A DNA stretch of 64,000 nucleotides from Diaphorobacter aerolatus (lineage in GTDB: Bacteria; Pseudomonadota; Gammaproteobacteria; Burkholderiales; Burkholderiaceae_C), in contig NZ_CP060783.1 of assembly GCF_014489535.1 (NCBI RefSeq), forward strand, positions 1,488,001 through 1,552,000. Direction: 5' to 3'. Below are positions 53,874-64,000 of this stretch, in pieces (position 1 is the first letter of the stretch; each line of letters starts with the position of its first letter). The position numbers and the translations under genes are program-made. Below the pieces are notes generated by a model, which saw only the letters and a list, made by a program, of their open reading frames with translations, had not been told where the DNA came from and did not search any database.

Positions 53874-56580
53874 ATGCATCGCTGGAAATTTTCTGTTTTG
53901 GCGGCGGCTGCCATCGTCTCTACCGGCCTGTTCACGGCTGATGTCCATGCGTTGGCACTGGGCCAGATCCATGTGCGGTCCGCTCTGGGGAGCCATTGCG
54001 AGCGGACATCGACCTGCCGCAGGTTTCTGCGGCAGAGGCCGAGTCGCTGAAGGCATCGACCGCTACGGCCGACGTCTATCGCGCCCAGGGCCTGGACTAC
54101 ACGCCGTCGGTCAACGACATCCGCGTACAGTTCCAGCGCCGCCCGGATGGCACGGGCGTGCTGCGCCTGAGCAGCTCCAAGGCCATCAACGATCCTTTCA
54201 TCGATCTGGTGATCGACGCGACCTGGGCCTCGGGCCACATCGTGCGCAGCTACACCATGCTGCTCGACCCGCCTGAAATGCGTCGTCAGGCAGAACCGCA
54301 AACCACCGCACCGCAAATCAGCTCGCCTGATTCGCGCTTCTCGGAACCGGCCGCGCCATCGGTGTCCGCGCCGGCTCCCGCGCCACGCAACCTGCCGCAG
54401 ACCCAGGAACGTCGCCAAGCGCCAACACAGCGCATGGCACCCGCTCCGGCCCGATGGCCGACGCAGGCAGTGGCGAGGAAGTGCGCGTGCGTTCGGGCGA
54501 AACCGCTGGCCGCATCGCCGGTGCTCACCGTCCGGCAGGCGTGTCGCTCGACCAGATGCTGGTCGCCATGATGCGCGCCAACCCCAACGCCTTCATCAAC
54601 GGCAACGTCAACCGCCTGCGCGCGGGCACGGTATTGAACATCCCGACCGAGTCTCAGGCCCAGGCCGTGACGCCCGGCGAAGCGCGCAAGATCATTGCCG
54701 CCCAAAGCCGCAACTTCAACGAGTTCCGCCGCCGCCTTGCCACCGCCGCCCCGTCGGCGGATGTGGGCACGCCGCAACGCGCCGCCACGGGCTCCGTGCA
54801 GTCGCAGGTGGATGATCAAAAGGCTGCCTCCACTTCGTCCGACAAGCTCACGCTGTCCAAGGGCGGCATCCAGTCCGCCAAGAAGGATGAAAAGCTCGCT
54901 CAGGATCGCCAGTCGAACCAGAACGCTGAGCGCATGGCCGAGCTGTCCAAGAACATCTCTGATCTGAACAAGGTCGGCGCTGCAGCCGGTTCGCCCGCTC
55001 CTGCCGCATCTTCCGCAGCCAGCAAGCCCGCTGACCTGCCAGCCGTCGCCACCGTGCCGGCAACGGCTCCAGGCACTTCGGCAACTCCTGCCGCGTCGGT
55101 CGCATCGAGCGCTGCCGCCACCAGCGCAGCAGTCGCCGCGTCTGCTGCAACCGACGCCGCCTCTGCGGCCGTTGCGGCCGCAAGCGCGGCTACCGACGCC
55201 GCGAGCGATGCAGCGTCGGCCGCATCGGCAGCTGCGTCCGCTGCCTCCGCCCCGGTCAAGAAGCCGCGCGTCGTGGCGCCTCCTCCACCTCCGCCAGAGC
55301 CAACCTTCTTCGAGTCGATGACCGAAGACCCGCTGGTTCTGGGTGGCCTTGGCATTGCGCTGCTCGCACTGCTGGGTCTCGGTGGCTACAAGCTCGCACA
55401 ACGCCGCAAGGCCGCGTCGCTTTCGGCTTCCGACAGCTCGATGATGGACAGCAATCTGGCACCCGACTCGTTCTTCGGAGCGAGCGGTGGCCAGCGTGTG
55501 GACACCGCCAACAGCGGCCTGTCCACCGGCTCGTCGTCGCTCGCCTACTCGCCCAGCCAGCTCGATGCCGGTGAAGTCGATCCAGTGGCCGAAGCCGACG
55601 TGTATCTGGCCTATGGCCGCGACTTGCAGGCCGAAGAAATCCTGCGCGAAGCCGCCCGCACCAATCCCGAGCGCACGTCCATCCACGTGAAGCTCGCGGA
55701 AATCTACGCCAAGCGCCAGGACCGCAAGGCGCTGGAAGCACAGGCACGTGAACTGTTCACGCTGACCCAGGGCCAGGGCGTGGACTGGGCACGCGTGGCC
55801 GAACTCGGTCGCACGCAGGATCCGGAGAATCCGTTCTATCAGCAGTCCGTCGCCCGCGCGGCTGGCTCGGTTGCCGCCGCTGGCGTTGCCGCAGCTGCGG
55901 TTGCGCCAAGACCCGAACATCTGGATCTCGATGCGCCCAGCACGCTGCCGGTGCAGTTCCACACGCCGACACCGGCTCCCGTGCCCCCGGCAGCTCTCGG
56001 TGATCTGGATCTCGATCTGGACATCGGATCGTCCGCACCAGGCCCCGCTCCGCAGAATCACCAGTGGACACCTCCGATCACAGCCACGGCGCCCGATACC
56101 TCTGCCGCCAAGCTGCCGGATTTTGAACTGCCGTCGCTGTCGCTGGATACGCCTGCACCAGCGCCCGCTCCCGGCACGAGGCCCGCAAGCGCAGCAAGTG
56201 GTCTCGACTTCCAGCTGGATGACCTGGCCTTCAACAAGCCTGCCGCCGGTGCCGCAACGCCAGCCGCCGCAGCCGCATCCAATCACATCGAAACGACGGC
56301 TCGCCAACCGCTGGAATTCGACCTGGGCGGCCTGTCGCTCGACCTGAATCAGCCAGCCACCGGCGGCACGGTGCATCCAACGACCGCTCCGGCTCCGCTG
56401 TCTGCTGGCTTGGCCGTATCGATGCCCGAAGGCCCGCTGCACACCAAGCTGGCGCTCGCCGAAGAATTCAACGCCATCGGGGACAGCGAAGGTGCGCGCA
56501 CCCTCGTCGAGGAAGTGATTGCCGAGTCCTCCGGCGAACTCAAGCTGCGCGCCCAGCAACTGCTCTCCCGACTGGGCTGA
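53874..56580 (+). CDS. fimV: FimV/HubP-type polar hub protein, two frame breaks
   Basis: ~902 residues after repair. Signal peptide (MHRWKFSVLAAAAIVSTGLF), N-terminal FimV domain (IDLPQVSAAEAESLKAS, VQFQRRPDGTGVLRLSS), LysM-like domain ([34 protein letters not shown]), a long Ala-rich stretch (~residues 355-450), one membrane helix (LVLGGLGIALLALLGLGGYK), an acidic cytoplasmic part with a TPR-like unit, and the C-terminal FimV domain (HTKLALAEEFNAIGDSEGAR). The frame slips at GGGG 53987-53990 and near CCC 54450-54452; one base each restores LGEPLRADIDLPQV and the LysM region. Organises cell poles and type IV pili; pilB begins at 63534. Confidence 0.93.
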
Positions 56581-56647
56581 ACTTGAGTCCTGCGCCAGTG
56601 CACGCGTCCTGTGCGATCCTCACGCTCCCGGAATGGAGAAAACACCG

Positions 56648-57484
56648 ATGAGGATTGCACTGGGTGTCAGCTACAACGGTCAGGCCTACAGCGGCTGGCA
56701 AAGCCAGCTCTCCGGCAACACCGTACAAGATCATCTCGAAGCGGCCCTGGGCCGCTTTGCTACTCATGAGATCTCCACGATCTGCGCGGGCCGCACCGAC
56801 GCGGGCGTGCACGGCATCATGCAGGTCGTGCATTTCAATACCGAACTACAACGCGCGCCGTTTTCCTGGGTGCGCGGCACCAACACCTTTCTGCCGCCCG
56901 GCATTGCCGTGCAATGGGCGCAACCCGTGCCCGACGAATTCCACTCGCGCGGGAGCGCCGTGGCACGCCGCTATGCCTACGTGTTGCTACAGTCGCCCGT
57001 GCGTCCCAGCGTCGATGCTGGCCGCGTGGGCTGGGTGTTCCATGCGCTTGATGGCGATGCGATGCGCCGCGCCGCGTCCTATCTGCTGGGCGAGCATGAC
57101 TTCACCTCCTTCCGCGCTTCGGCCTGCCAGGCCAAGTCGCCCGTGAAGACCATGCATCGCATCGACATCTCACGACGCGGCCCTGAAGGCGCCGCCATCG
57201 AGGATGAGCGCAACCGCCCTCACCATTTCACGCCCTGCTACTGGCGATTCGAGTTCGAGGCCAACGCTTTTTTGCACCACATGATCCGCAACCTCATGGG
57301 TTGCCTGATTACGGTCGGCCAGGGTATCCAATCGCCTGAGTGGATGCAGGAAGTGCTGACCGCGCGCTCGCGCGATGCCGCAGCGCCCACGTTCTCGCCA
57401 GACGGGCTTTATTTCCTTGGCCCGGTCTACGATGAAAAATGGGGACTTCCTGCGCGCACTGCTGCGTATGATTGGCTCCCCTGA
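56648..57484 (+). CDS. truA: tRNA pseudouridine(38-40) synthase
   Basis: 278 residues: MRIALGVSYNGQAYSGWQSQ, the catalytic Asp51 in CAGRTDAGVHG, FHSRGSAVARRYAYVL and FEANAFLHHMIRNLMGCL. ATG 56648 has GGAG 9 bases upstream; an in-frame ATG lies at 56633. It modifies the anticodon arm of several tRNAs. The position between fimV and trpF is conserved in Burkholderiales. Confidence 0.97.
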   Translation: MRIALGVSYNGQAYSGWQSQLSGNTVQDHLEAALGRFATHEISTICAGRTDAGVHGIMQVVHFNTELQRAPFSWVRGTNTFLPPGIAVQWAQPVPDEFHSRGSAVARRYAYVLLQSPVRPSVDAGRVGWVFHALDGDAMRRAASYLLGEHDFTSFRASACQAKSPVKTMHRIDISRRGPEGAAIEDERNRPHHFTPCYWRFEFEANAFLHHMIRNLMGCLITVGQGIQSPEWMQEVLTARSRDAAAPTFSPDGLYFLGPVYDEKWGLPARTAAYDWLP

Positions 57485-57531
57485 GTTCGACTACCCCTGC
57501 GCGCACTGAAACGGGCGCGACCACCAATCCC

Positions 57532-58286
57532 ATGGACGACCCACTCATCGAGGGCCTGAGCCCCCGCGTATCCCCCATTCACCCGACCCAACGCACGCGC
57601 ATCAAGATCTGCGGACTGACCCGCGAGCAGGATGTGGATGTCGCGGTGGCCGCCGGGCCGACGCCGTTGGCTTTGTGATGTACGCCGCGAGCCCGCGCGC
57701 CGTCACGCCCGAACGCGCTGCCGAACTGGCCCGCCGCCTGCCGCCCTTCGTCACGCCGGTGCTGCTGTTCGTGAATGCGCCGGCTGATGAGGTCATCGCA
57801 GCCAGCGCCAAGGTGCCGGGCTCCATCCTCCAGTTCCATGGCGACGAGACGCCCGAAGCGTGCTGGCTTGCGAGTGGAAAAGGCCAACGACCTTACCTGG
57901 CCGCGGCACGAATTCCACTCGGGGATGGTGCGGCTTCCTTCAACCTCGTAAAATACGCGCTGGATCACTCTAGAGCCCAGGCCATCCTGCTCGACGCCCA
58001 TGTCGAGGGATTCGGCGGTGGCGGGAAAACATTCAATTGGTCACTTCTTCCAACAAGCGTAGCCTCTCACCTCGTTTTGTCTGGTGGACTCACGCCTGCA
58101 AACGTGACCGATGGCATCTTGCAGCTACGCCCGCGTTGTCTGACGCTGGCCGTTGACGTGAGCTCCGGCGTCGAAGCCGATGCACCCGGGGGAGGAACCC
58201 TCAAAGGCATCAAGGACGCCGACAAGATCCACCGCTTCATCGCGGCCGCGAGGGCCGCAGATGCAGCAACTGCAAGAATTTTCTGA
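57532..58286 (+). CDS. trpF: Phosphoribosylanthranilate isomerase, frame broken at 57655-57657
   Basis: ~251 residues after repair, with an N-terminal extension of ~20 before the core [21 protein letters not shown]. The frame breaks after VAVAAG; one added G at 57655-57657 gives [16 protein letters not shown], as expected. Later [42 protein letters not shown] and [15 protein letters not shown] are typical. It forms the TIM barrel that makes CdRP in tryptophan synthesis. It lies 47 bp after truA; trpB follows 2 bp after. Confidence 0.93.
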
Positions 58287-58288
58287 CC

Positions 58289-59553
<1,265 letters not shown>

Positions 59554-59557
<4 letters not shown>

Positions 59558-60381
59558 GCGCCAGCAATCGAAAAGGCCGAATCACCGAAACCTTCGACAA
59601 GCTCCTGTCCGAAGGCCGCTCGGCACTTATTCCATACGTCACCGCAGGCTACCCGTTCGCGGCGATCACGCCCTCGCTGATGCATGGCATGGTCGAGGCT
59701 GGTGCCGACGTGATCGAGCTCGGTGTGCCGTTTTCCGATCCCATGGCCGACGGCCCGGTGATCCAGAAGGCCGGTGACCGCGCGATCGCCAATGGCGTGA
59801 ATCTCAAGCAGGTGCTCGCCTATGTGCACGAGTTCCGCCAGAGGAACCAGACCACGCCCGTGGTACTGATGGGCTACGCCAATCCCGTGGAGCGCTACGA
59901 CCAGAGCCACGGCGCGGACGCCTTCGTCAACGACGCGGCCGAGGCCGGTGTCGACGGCGTGCTGATCGTCGACTGCCCGCCCGAGGAAGCCACGGGATTC
60001 GCCGCCAAACTGCGCGCGAAGAACATGGACCTGATCTTCCTGCTAGCGCCCACGAGCACACCCGAACGCATGCGCCAGGTCGCGGAAGTCGCGAGCGGCT
60101 ATGTCTACTACGTATCGCTCAAGGGCGTGACCGGCTCCGGCGCGCTTGATACCGGTGCGGTCGAGGCCATGCTGCCCAAAATCCGCGAACACGTGAAGAT
60201 TCCCGTGGGCGTGGGCTTTGGCATCCGTGACGCGCAGACGGCGGCGACCATCGCGCAGTTCTCCGATGCGGTCATCATCGGCACCAAGATCATCCAGTTG
60301 CTCGAAGATCAGCCGCACGAGAAGATCATTCCCCTGACCGTCGATTTCCTGCGTGGTGTGCGCAAGGCAATGGACGCATAA
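59554..60381 (+). CDS. trpA: Tryptophan synthase alpha chain
   Basis: 275-residue TIM barrel cleaving indole-3-glycerol phosphate. [40 protein letters not shown] with the catalytic Glu, [30 protein letters not shown] and [16 protein letters not shown] 59554 overlaps trpB. The last gene of trpFBA, followed by accD after 73 bp. Confidence 0.98.
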
Positions 60382-60454
60382 TCGCGCAGTCGCGCCCGTT
60401 GCGTTTCGCACCCCACGAAACGCAACGCGGCGCTTGCGAATTGGAAAGGAACCT

Positions 60455-61327
60455 ATGTCCTGGCTCGAAAAACTGCTGCCCTCCAAGATCCAGCAGACCG
60501 ACCCCGCTGAACGTCGCCAGATGCCCGAAGGCCTCTGGATCAAGTGCCCAAGCTGCGAATCCGTGCTCTACAAAGCCGATCTGGAACACAACCAGATGGT
60601 CTGCCCGACCTGCGGCCATCACCATCGCATCGGTGCGCGAGCGCGCCTCGATGCGTTTCTCGACCCCGAAGGTCGTTATGAACTCGGCCAGGAAGTGCTT
60701 CCGGTCGATCCACTCAAATTCAAGGACAGCCGCAAGTACCCCGAGCGCCTCAAGGAAGCCCTTGAGCACACCGGAGAGACCGATGCGCTCGTCGTCATGG
60801 GCGGCTCCGTCAAGAGCATCAATCTGGTTGCGGCCTGCTTCGAGTTCGAATTCATGGGCGGCTCCATGGGCTCAGTCGTAGGCGAGCGCTTCGTGCGCGG
60901 CGTCGAGACCGCCATCGAGCAGAAGGTGCCCTTCATCTGCTTCACCGCCACCGGCGGCGCGCGCATGCAGGAAGGCCTGCTCTCGCTGATGCAGATGGCC
61001 AAGACCAATGCGGCGCTCACACGTCTTGCCAAAAAGGGCCTGCCCTACATCAGCGTGCTGACCGACCCAACCATGGGCGGCGTCTCCGCAGGCTTCGCCT
61101 TCGTGGGCGACATCGTGATCGCCGAGCCCAAGGCGCTGATCGGCTTCGCCGGGCCGCGCGTGATCGAATCCACCGTGCGCGTGAAGCTGCCCGAGGGCTT
61201 TCAGCGTGCCGAATTCCTGCAGACCAAGGGAGCGGTCGACTTCATCTGCGACCGCCGCGAACTGCGCCAGACCATCGCCCAATCGCTCGCGATGCTACAG
61301 CGACTGCCGGTCGACGCCGTATCCTGA
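60455..61327 (+). CDS. accD: Acetyl-CoA carboxylase carboxyltransferase beta subunit
   Basis: 290 residues. N-terminal zinc finger ([10 protein letters not shown]... CPTCGHHH), then the carboxyltransferase core: [55 protein letters not shown] and [19 protein letters not shown] before ATG 60455. It works with AccA (not here) to transfer CO2 to acetyl-CoA for fatty acid synthesis. A terminator follows. Confidence 0.98.
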   Translation: MSWLEKLLPSKIQQTDPAERRQMPEGLWIKCPSCESVLYKADLEHNQMVCPTCGHHHRIGARARLDAFLDPEGRYELGQEVLPVDPLKFKDSRKYPERLKEALEHTGETDALVVMGGSVKSINLVAACFEFEFMGGSMGSVVGERFVRGVETAIEQKVPFICFTATGGARMQEGLLSLMQMAKTNAALTRLAKKGLPYISVLTDPTMGGVSAGFAFVGDIVIAEPKALIGFAGPRVIESTVRVKLPEGFQRAEFLQTKGAVDFICDRRELRQTIAQSLAMLQRLPVDAVS

Positions 61328-61349
61328 TCCACACGCACGGTCCCATCGG

Positions 61350-61386
61350 AAAACCGCCAGGCTTCATACCAAGCTGGCGGTTTTTT
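61350..61386. terminator. Bidirectional terminator after accD
   Basis: AAAACCGCCAG (61350-61360) pairs with CTGGCGGTTTT (61374-61384), followed by a T run. It lies between accD and the convergent yggT. Confidence 0.88.
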
Positions 61387-61418
61387 GTTGGCAACGCAAT
61401 GGCTTCGAGGAAAGCCGT

Positions 61419-61979
61419 TCAGAACAGCGCGAGACTCAAAACCGCAACGCGCAGATGGTTCAGCACGATCAACAGCACCTGCAGAATCACGATCACCACC
61501 AGCGGCGAAAAATCGATTCCGCCCATGAGCGGCACATAGCGACGCACTGGCCGCAGCAGCGGCTCGCACAGGCGCTCCATCACAACGCTGATGGGTGAAT
61601 GCGCCTGCACCCACGACAGAACCGTGTTGACGATCAGAAGCATCATCATCCCGGAGAGCGCGACACGGGCCATGCCGAAGAGCGACTCCAGCGGCGCATA
61701 GACGATCACCGAATGCAGGTTCGACAGCAGCGTGAGGATCGCGTATTCGACGAGTTGCGCGAGATAGGCACCGATCAGGCACGACAGATCCCAACGCCCC
61801 GCCGACGGCACGATCTTGCGCAGCGGCATCACCAGCCAGTCCGTGAGGGCAAACACCAGTCGCCCCATCGGATTGGCAAACGGAATGCGCTGCATCTGCA
61901 TGTACAGCCGCAGCAGGCAGGCCCCGGTGATGAGCCCGCTGACGATATCCAGCAGCAGTGAAACAATATCTAGAAGCAT
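61419..61979 (-). CDS. yggT: YggT family membrane protein
   Basis: 186 residues with two YggT units, each with two hydrophobic segments: LLDIVSGLITGACLLRLYMQ followed by PFANPMGRLVFALTDWLVMP, and GMMMLLIVNTVLSWVQAHSP followed by PLLRPVRRYVPLMGGIDFSP. ATG 61979 is chosen; the longer in-frame sequence upstream to 62288 is not protein-like. Function not settled; linked to osmotic or envelope roles in the family. Divergent from the Lon-N-domain gene. Confidence 0.93.
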   Translation of the reverse strand: MLLDIVSLLLDIVSGLITGACLLRLYMQMQRIPFANPMGRLVFALTDWLVMPLRKIVPSAGRWDLSCLIGAYLAQLVEYAILTLLSNLHSVIVYAPLESLFGMARVALSGMMMLLIVNTVLSWVQAHSPISVVMERLCEPLLRPVRRYVPLMGGIDFSPLVVIVILQVLLIVLNHLRVAVLSLALF

Positions 61980-62065
61980 GGTGTCCCAAAACAAATCAGC
62001 ACGTGCACCCCAAATGGACATGCACAACGTGGGATGATAACGATGCCCATCGCAACGAACGCGCC

Positions 62066-62710
62066 ATGCCCCAACAACTGACCCTGTCTTCCCTGCCCCT
62101 GTTTCCTCTCGGCACGGTACTGTTTCCCGATGGGGAACTGGCCCTGCGTGTGTTCGAGGTGCGCTATCTCGACATGGTGCGAAAGTGCCATCAGGCGGGC
62201 GCGCCATTCGGCGTGGTGGCACTTGAAAGCGGCGCCGAAGTTCGCAAGGCCGGAGCGGCACCGGAGCAGCTCCATCGCATCGGCACACTCGCCACCATCG
62301 AAGAACTGAATTCGCCGCAAGCGGGTTTGCTGACCTTGCGCTGCAAGGGCAGCGACCGCTTTCAGATCACCAGCCAACGCCTGCTGGGCCACGGCCTCTG
62401 GATCGCGGACGTCAGCATCATCCCAGCCGACCAGAGCGTCGCCATTCCCGCAGAACTGCAGGCCTGCGCCGACCTGCTCGCCAACGCACTGCAGTCACTG
62501 CGCGAGCGCTCCGGCGAGGCGGGCTCACCCATTCACATCACGCCGACCGCCGCGCAGTTGAATGACTGCGCCTGGGTCTCCAATCGCTGGTGCGAGCTGC
62601 TACCGATTCCGCTTGAACTCAAGCAGCGGCTGATGTCCCTCGACAACCCGCTCGCGCGCCTGGAACTGGTGAGCGACGTGCTGGAGAAAACCGGCATCGC
62701 GCGCTTATAG
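62066..62710 (+). CDS. Lon N-terminal (LON substrate-binding) domain protein
   Basis: 214 residues: LPLFPLGTVLFPDGELALRV, FEVRYLDMVRKC, FGVVALESGAEV, then helical C-terminus (LPIPLELKQRLMSLDNPLAR, LELVSDVLEKTG). This matches stand-alone LON domain proteins (PF02190) without ATPase or protease. The role is unknown. Start ATG 62066. Confidence 0.9.
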   Translation: MPQQLTLSSLPLFPLGTVLFPDGELALRVFEVRYLDMVRKCHQAGAPFGVVALESGAEVRKAGAAPEQLHRIGTLATIEELNSPQAGLLTLRCKGSDRFQITSQRLLGHGLWIADVSIIPADQSVAIPAELQACADLLANALQSLRERSGEAGSPIHITPTAAQLNDCAWVSNRWCELLPIPLELKQRLMSLDNPLARLELVSDVLEKTGIARL

Positions 62711-63533
62711 ATCCATCGCGAAGGCATGTCGACCCGTCTGCCACCCAAGTGCATAAGCCAAAAGTGATCGGGCCCGCAGGCATTCGGCCACGGTACCAAT
62801 GAGCACCATCAGCATCCGCGAGCGACTGTCACTCTGCAACTGCACGACCCAAAATGGCTTATGGCAAGCGACAACCCTAGACACGCCGATTTGTTCTTTG
62901 TAAGCAGCGCTCACTACATCACCCGCGCGAACGTATTGCCTTTGCAGCGATCAGCTTGCGGCGTTGGCTTCGTCGCTATCCATATCGAAACTGGACACCG
63001 GGTGTATTTCAAAGACGCGCCGACTCTACCTCCATTCTTGGTCACCGGAAGCGCGCCCTGCTTTTAAGTGCTGGAGGGCAGTTCGAAACCGGAGCGATTT
63101 CGTTTGCAACTTCGCCTACATTCGCCAGATTTGAGTCACGTCAATCGACGCCGCGTCTTGCCTTTATCCTCTTCCGATAGCCTGCTCGGACAAGGAAACT
63201 GAACCGCAAATGCGACAAACTGTTGCAGCCAGGCAACCATTTTGGACCTCGTGGACGTCGGCCTGAGGTGTCAGATATTTTCACTGTGAGGGAGCGATTC
63301 AGCGGAAACTATCGTTAACGCAGATTCATACAATTAACCGCATTACTCGTTGGAAAATCTGAGCAAGTTGTCGGCGAATTGCACGCTGATCTCGTTACTT
63401 TTCGGCGGAGCTACAGATTTCCAACGATTGTCGTTGTGGGGCTCGCCCATGTCTTACTATCGCTGTACAGCTTGTTGCTAATCAGCGATGATAGGATCGT
63501 TCTTCCTATTTTCGATACAAATCAATTGCATTC
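62711..63533. other. 823-bp gap before pilB, no recognisable gene
   Basis: Noticeably less GC-rich than the flanks. Only short ORFs occur: one on the minus strand (62705-62914, 69 codons) and several on the plus strand, none with a family signature. No tRNA, terminator of note or transposase trace was seen. The last ~60 bp are AT-rich and precede pilB, so the pilB promoter is probably there. Confidence 0.6.
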
Positions 63534-64000
63534 ATGGCTGCTGTCGATACCGCCCCCAAAAGCGTGACTCCCATCGTTCTGCCAGGGTTGGCGCGGACGT
63601 TGATGTCCGCTGGCAAGCTCGAGCAGAAGGCTGCCGAGGATATCGTCAGGAAGGCTCAAGGCGCGAAGTCGGCATTCATCGCCGAGCTGATTGGCTCGGG
63701 CATCATCACGTCGGCCGAACTGGCACACACCGTCTCGAGCGTGTTCGGCGCACCGCTGGTCGATGTGGACGCGCTCGACACCTTGCGCATGCCGCAGGAT
63801 GCGCTGGACAGCAAGATCTGTCTGAAGCACCGGGTCGCGGTGCTGAACAAGCGCGGCAACCGTCTGGTCATTGCGACTGCCGATCCCACCGATCATGAAG
63901 CGGCGGAACAGATCAAGTTCACCACCCAGATGGGCGTCGACTGGATCATTGCCGAGTACGACAAGCTGGGCAAGTTCGTCGAAAAGGTCACCAAGGGAGC
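63534..64000 (+). CDS. pilB: Type IV pilus assembly ATPase PilB, partial
   Basis: N-terminal 155 residues up to the window end. MAAVDTAPKSVTPIVLPGLA, then the T2SSE N-terminal domain (KSAFIAELIGSGIITSAELA, FGAPLVDVDALD, KHRVAVLNKRGNRLVIATAD, PTDHEAAEQIKF). PilB polymerises pilin at the inner membrane; the P-loop part lies beyond the window. ATG 63534. FimV, encoded 7 kb upstream, is functionally related. Confidence 0.92.
   Translation, partial: MAAVDTAPKSVTPIVLPGLARTLMSAGKLEQKAAEDIVRKAQGAKSAFIAELIGSGIITSAELAHTVSSVFGAPLVDVDALDTLRMPQDALDSKICLKHRVAVLNKRGNRLVIATADPTDHEAAEQIKFTTQMGVDWIIAEYDKLGKFVEKVTKG

Noticed and set aside
54286..56559. 757-codon open frame on the minus strand across fimV
   Set aside because: A shadow of the GC-rich, Ala-rich fimV sequence; Arg/Gly-rich with no domain, while the plus strand has signal peptide, LysM and FimV domains.

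Overview
The window is about 64 kb of GC-rich chromosome from a betaproteobacterium of the order Burkholderiales, most likely Comamonadaceae. The evidence is gene content and order: leuC-leuD-leuB-asd-fimV-truA-trpF-trpB-trpA-accD, dnaB-rplI-rpsR-priB-rpsF, an alaA-hom-thrC operon next to molybdenum-cofactor genes, and a Bug-type solute-binding protein. The genus is an inference. No rRNA, tRNA, CRISPR array, prophage or intact insertion sequence was seen.

Left part (1-7.5 kb) is an accessory catabolic cluster: a Bug receptor, a quinone-oxidoreductase-like enzyme and a class III CoA-transferase on the minus strand face an acyl-CoA dehydrogenase, an unrecognised protein, a second CoA-transferase and a TetR regulator on the plus strand. 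Three related 12-bp sites sit 32-37 bp before the three leading start codons and look like TetR operators. From 7.7 to 13.6 kb is the four-gene ligase-associated DNA repair operon (Mbl exonuclease, ATP-dependent ligase, Lhr-type helicase, phosphoesterase). Then come a phospholipase-D-like lipoprotein, dusC, an acetyltransferase, an aldehyde dehydrogenase and clpB.

The middle (22.8-38.9 kb) holds molybdopterin genes (moaE, moaD, moeA, mobB), a DapA-family gene behind a structured leader, alaA-hom-thrC, bcp, phoH, putP and dnaB. From 39 to 47 kb come rplI-rpsR-priB-rpsF, grpE-dnaK-dnaJ with heat-shock promoter candidates, and an OPT transporter. The right part (47-64 kb) holds a LysR regulator, leuC / entericidin / leuD / leuB, a YegP protein, asd, fimV, truA, trpFBA, accD, yggT, a Lon-N-domain protein and the start of pilB.

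Two points stand out. First, asd is preceded by a 33-codon ORF whose last codons read Lys-Ile-Thr-Thr-Ile-Lys, exactly the end products of the aspartate pathway, followed by alternative RNA stems: a candidate attenuator. The DapA-family gene has a comparable Lys-rich short ORF followed by mutually exclusive stems. In both cases the ATG lies 7-8 nt after a -10-like hexamer, so the mRNA may be leaderless. Second, at least 16 frame breaks hit 11 genes, many of them housekeeping genes (clpB, dnaJ, leuB, trpF, phoH, fimV). Nearly all are repaired by adding one base to a short homopolymer. This is best read as systematic sequencing error, and the affected genes are annotated here as whole genes.
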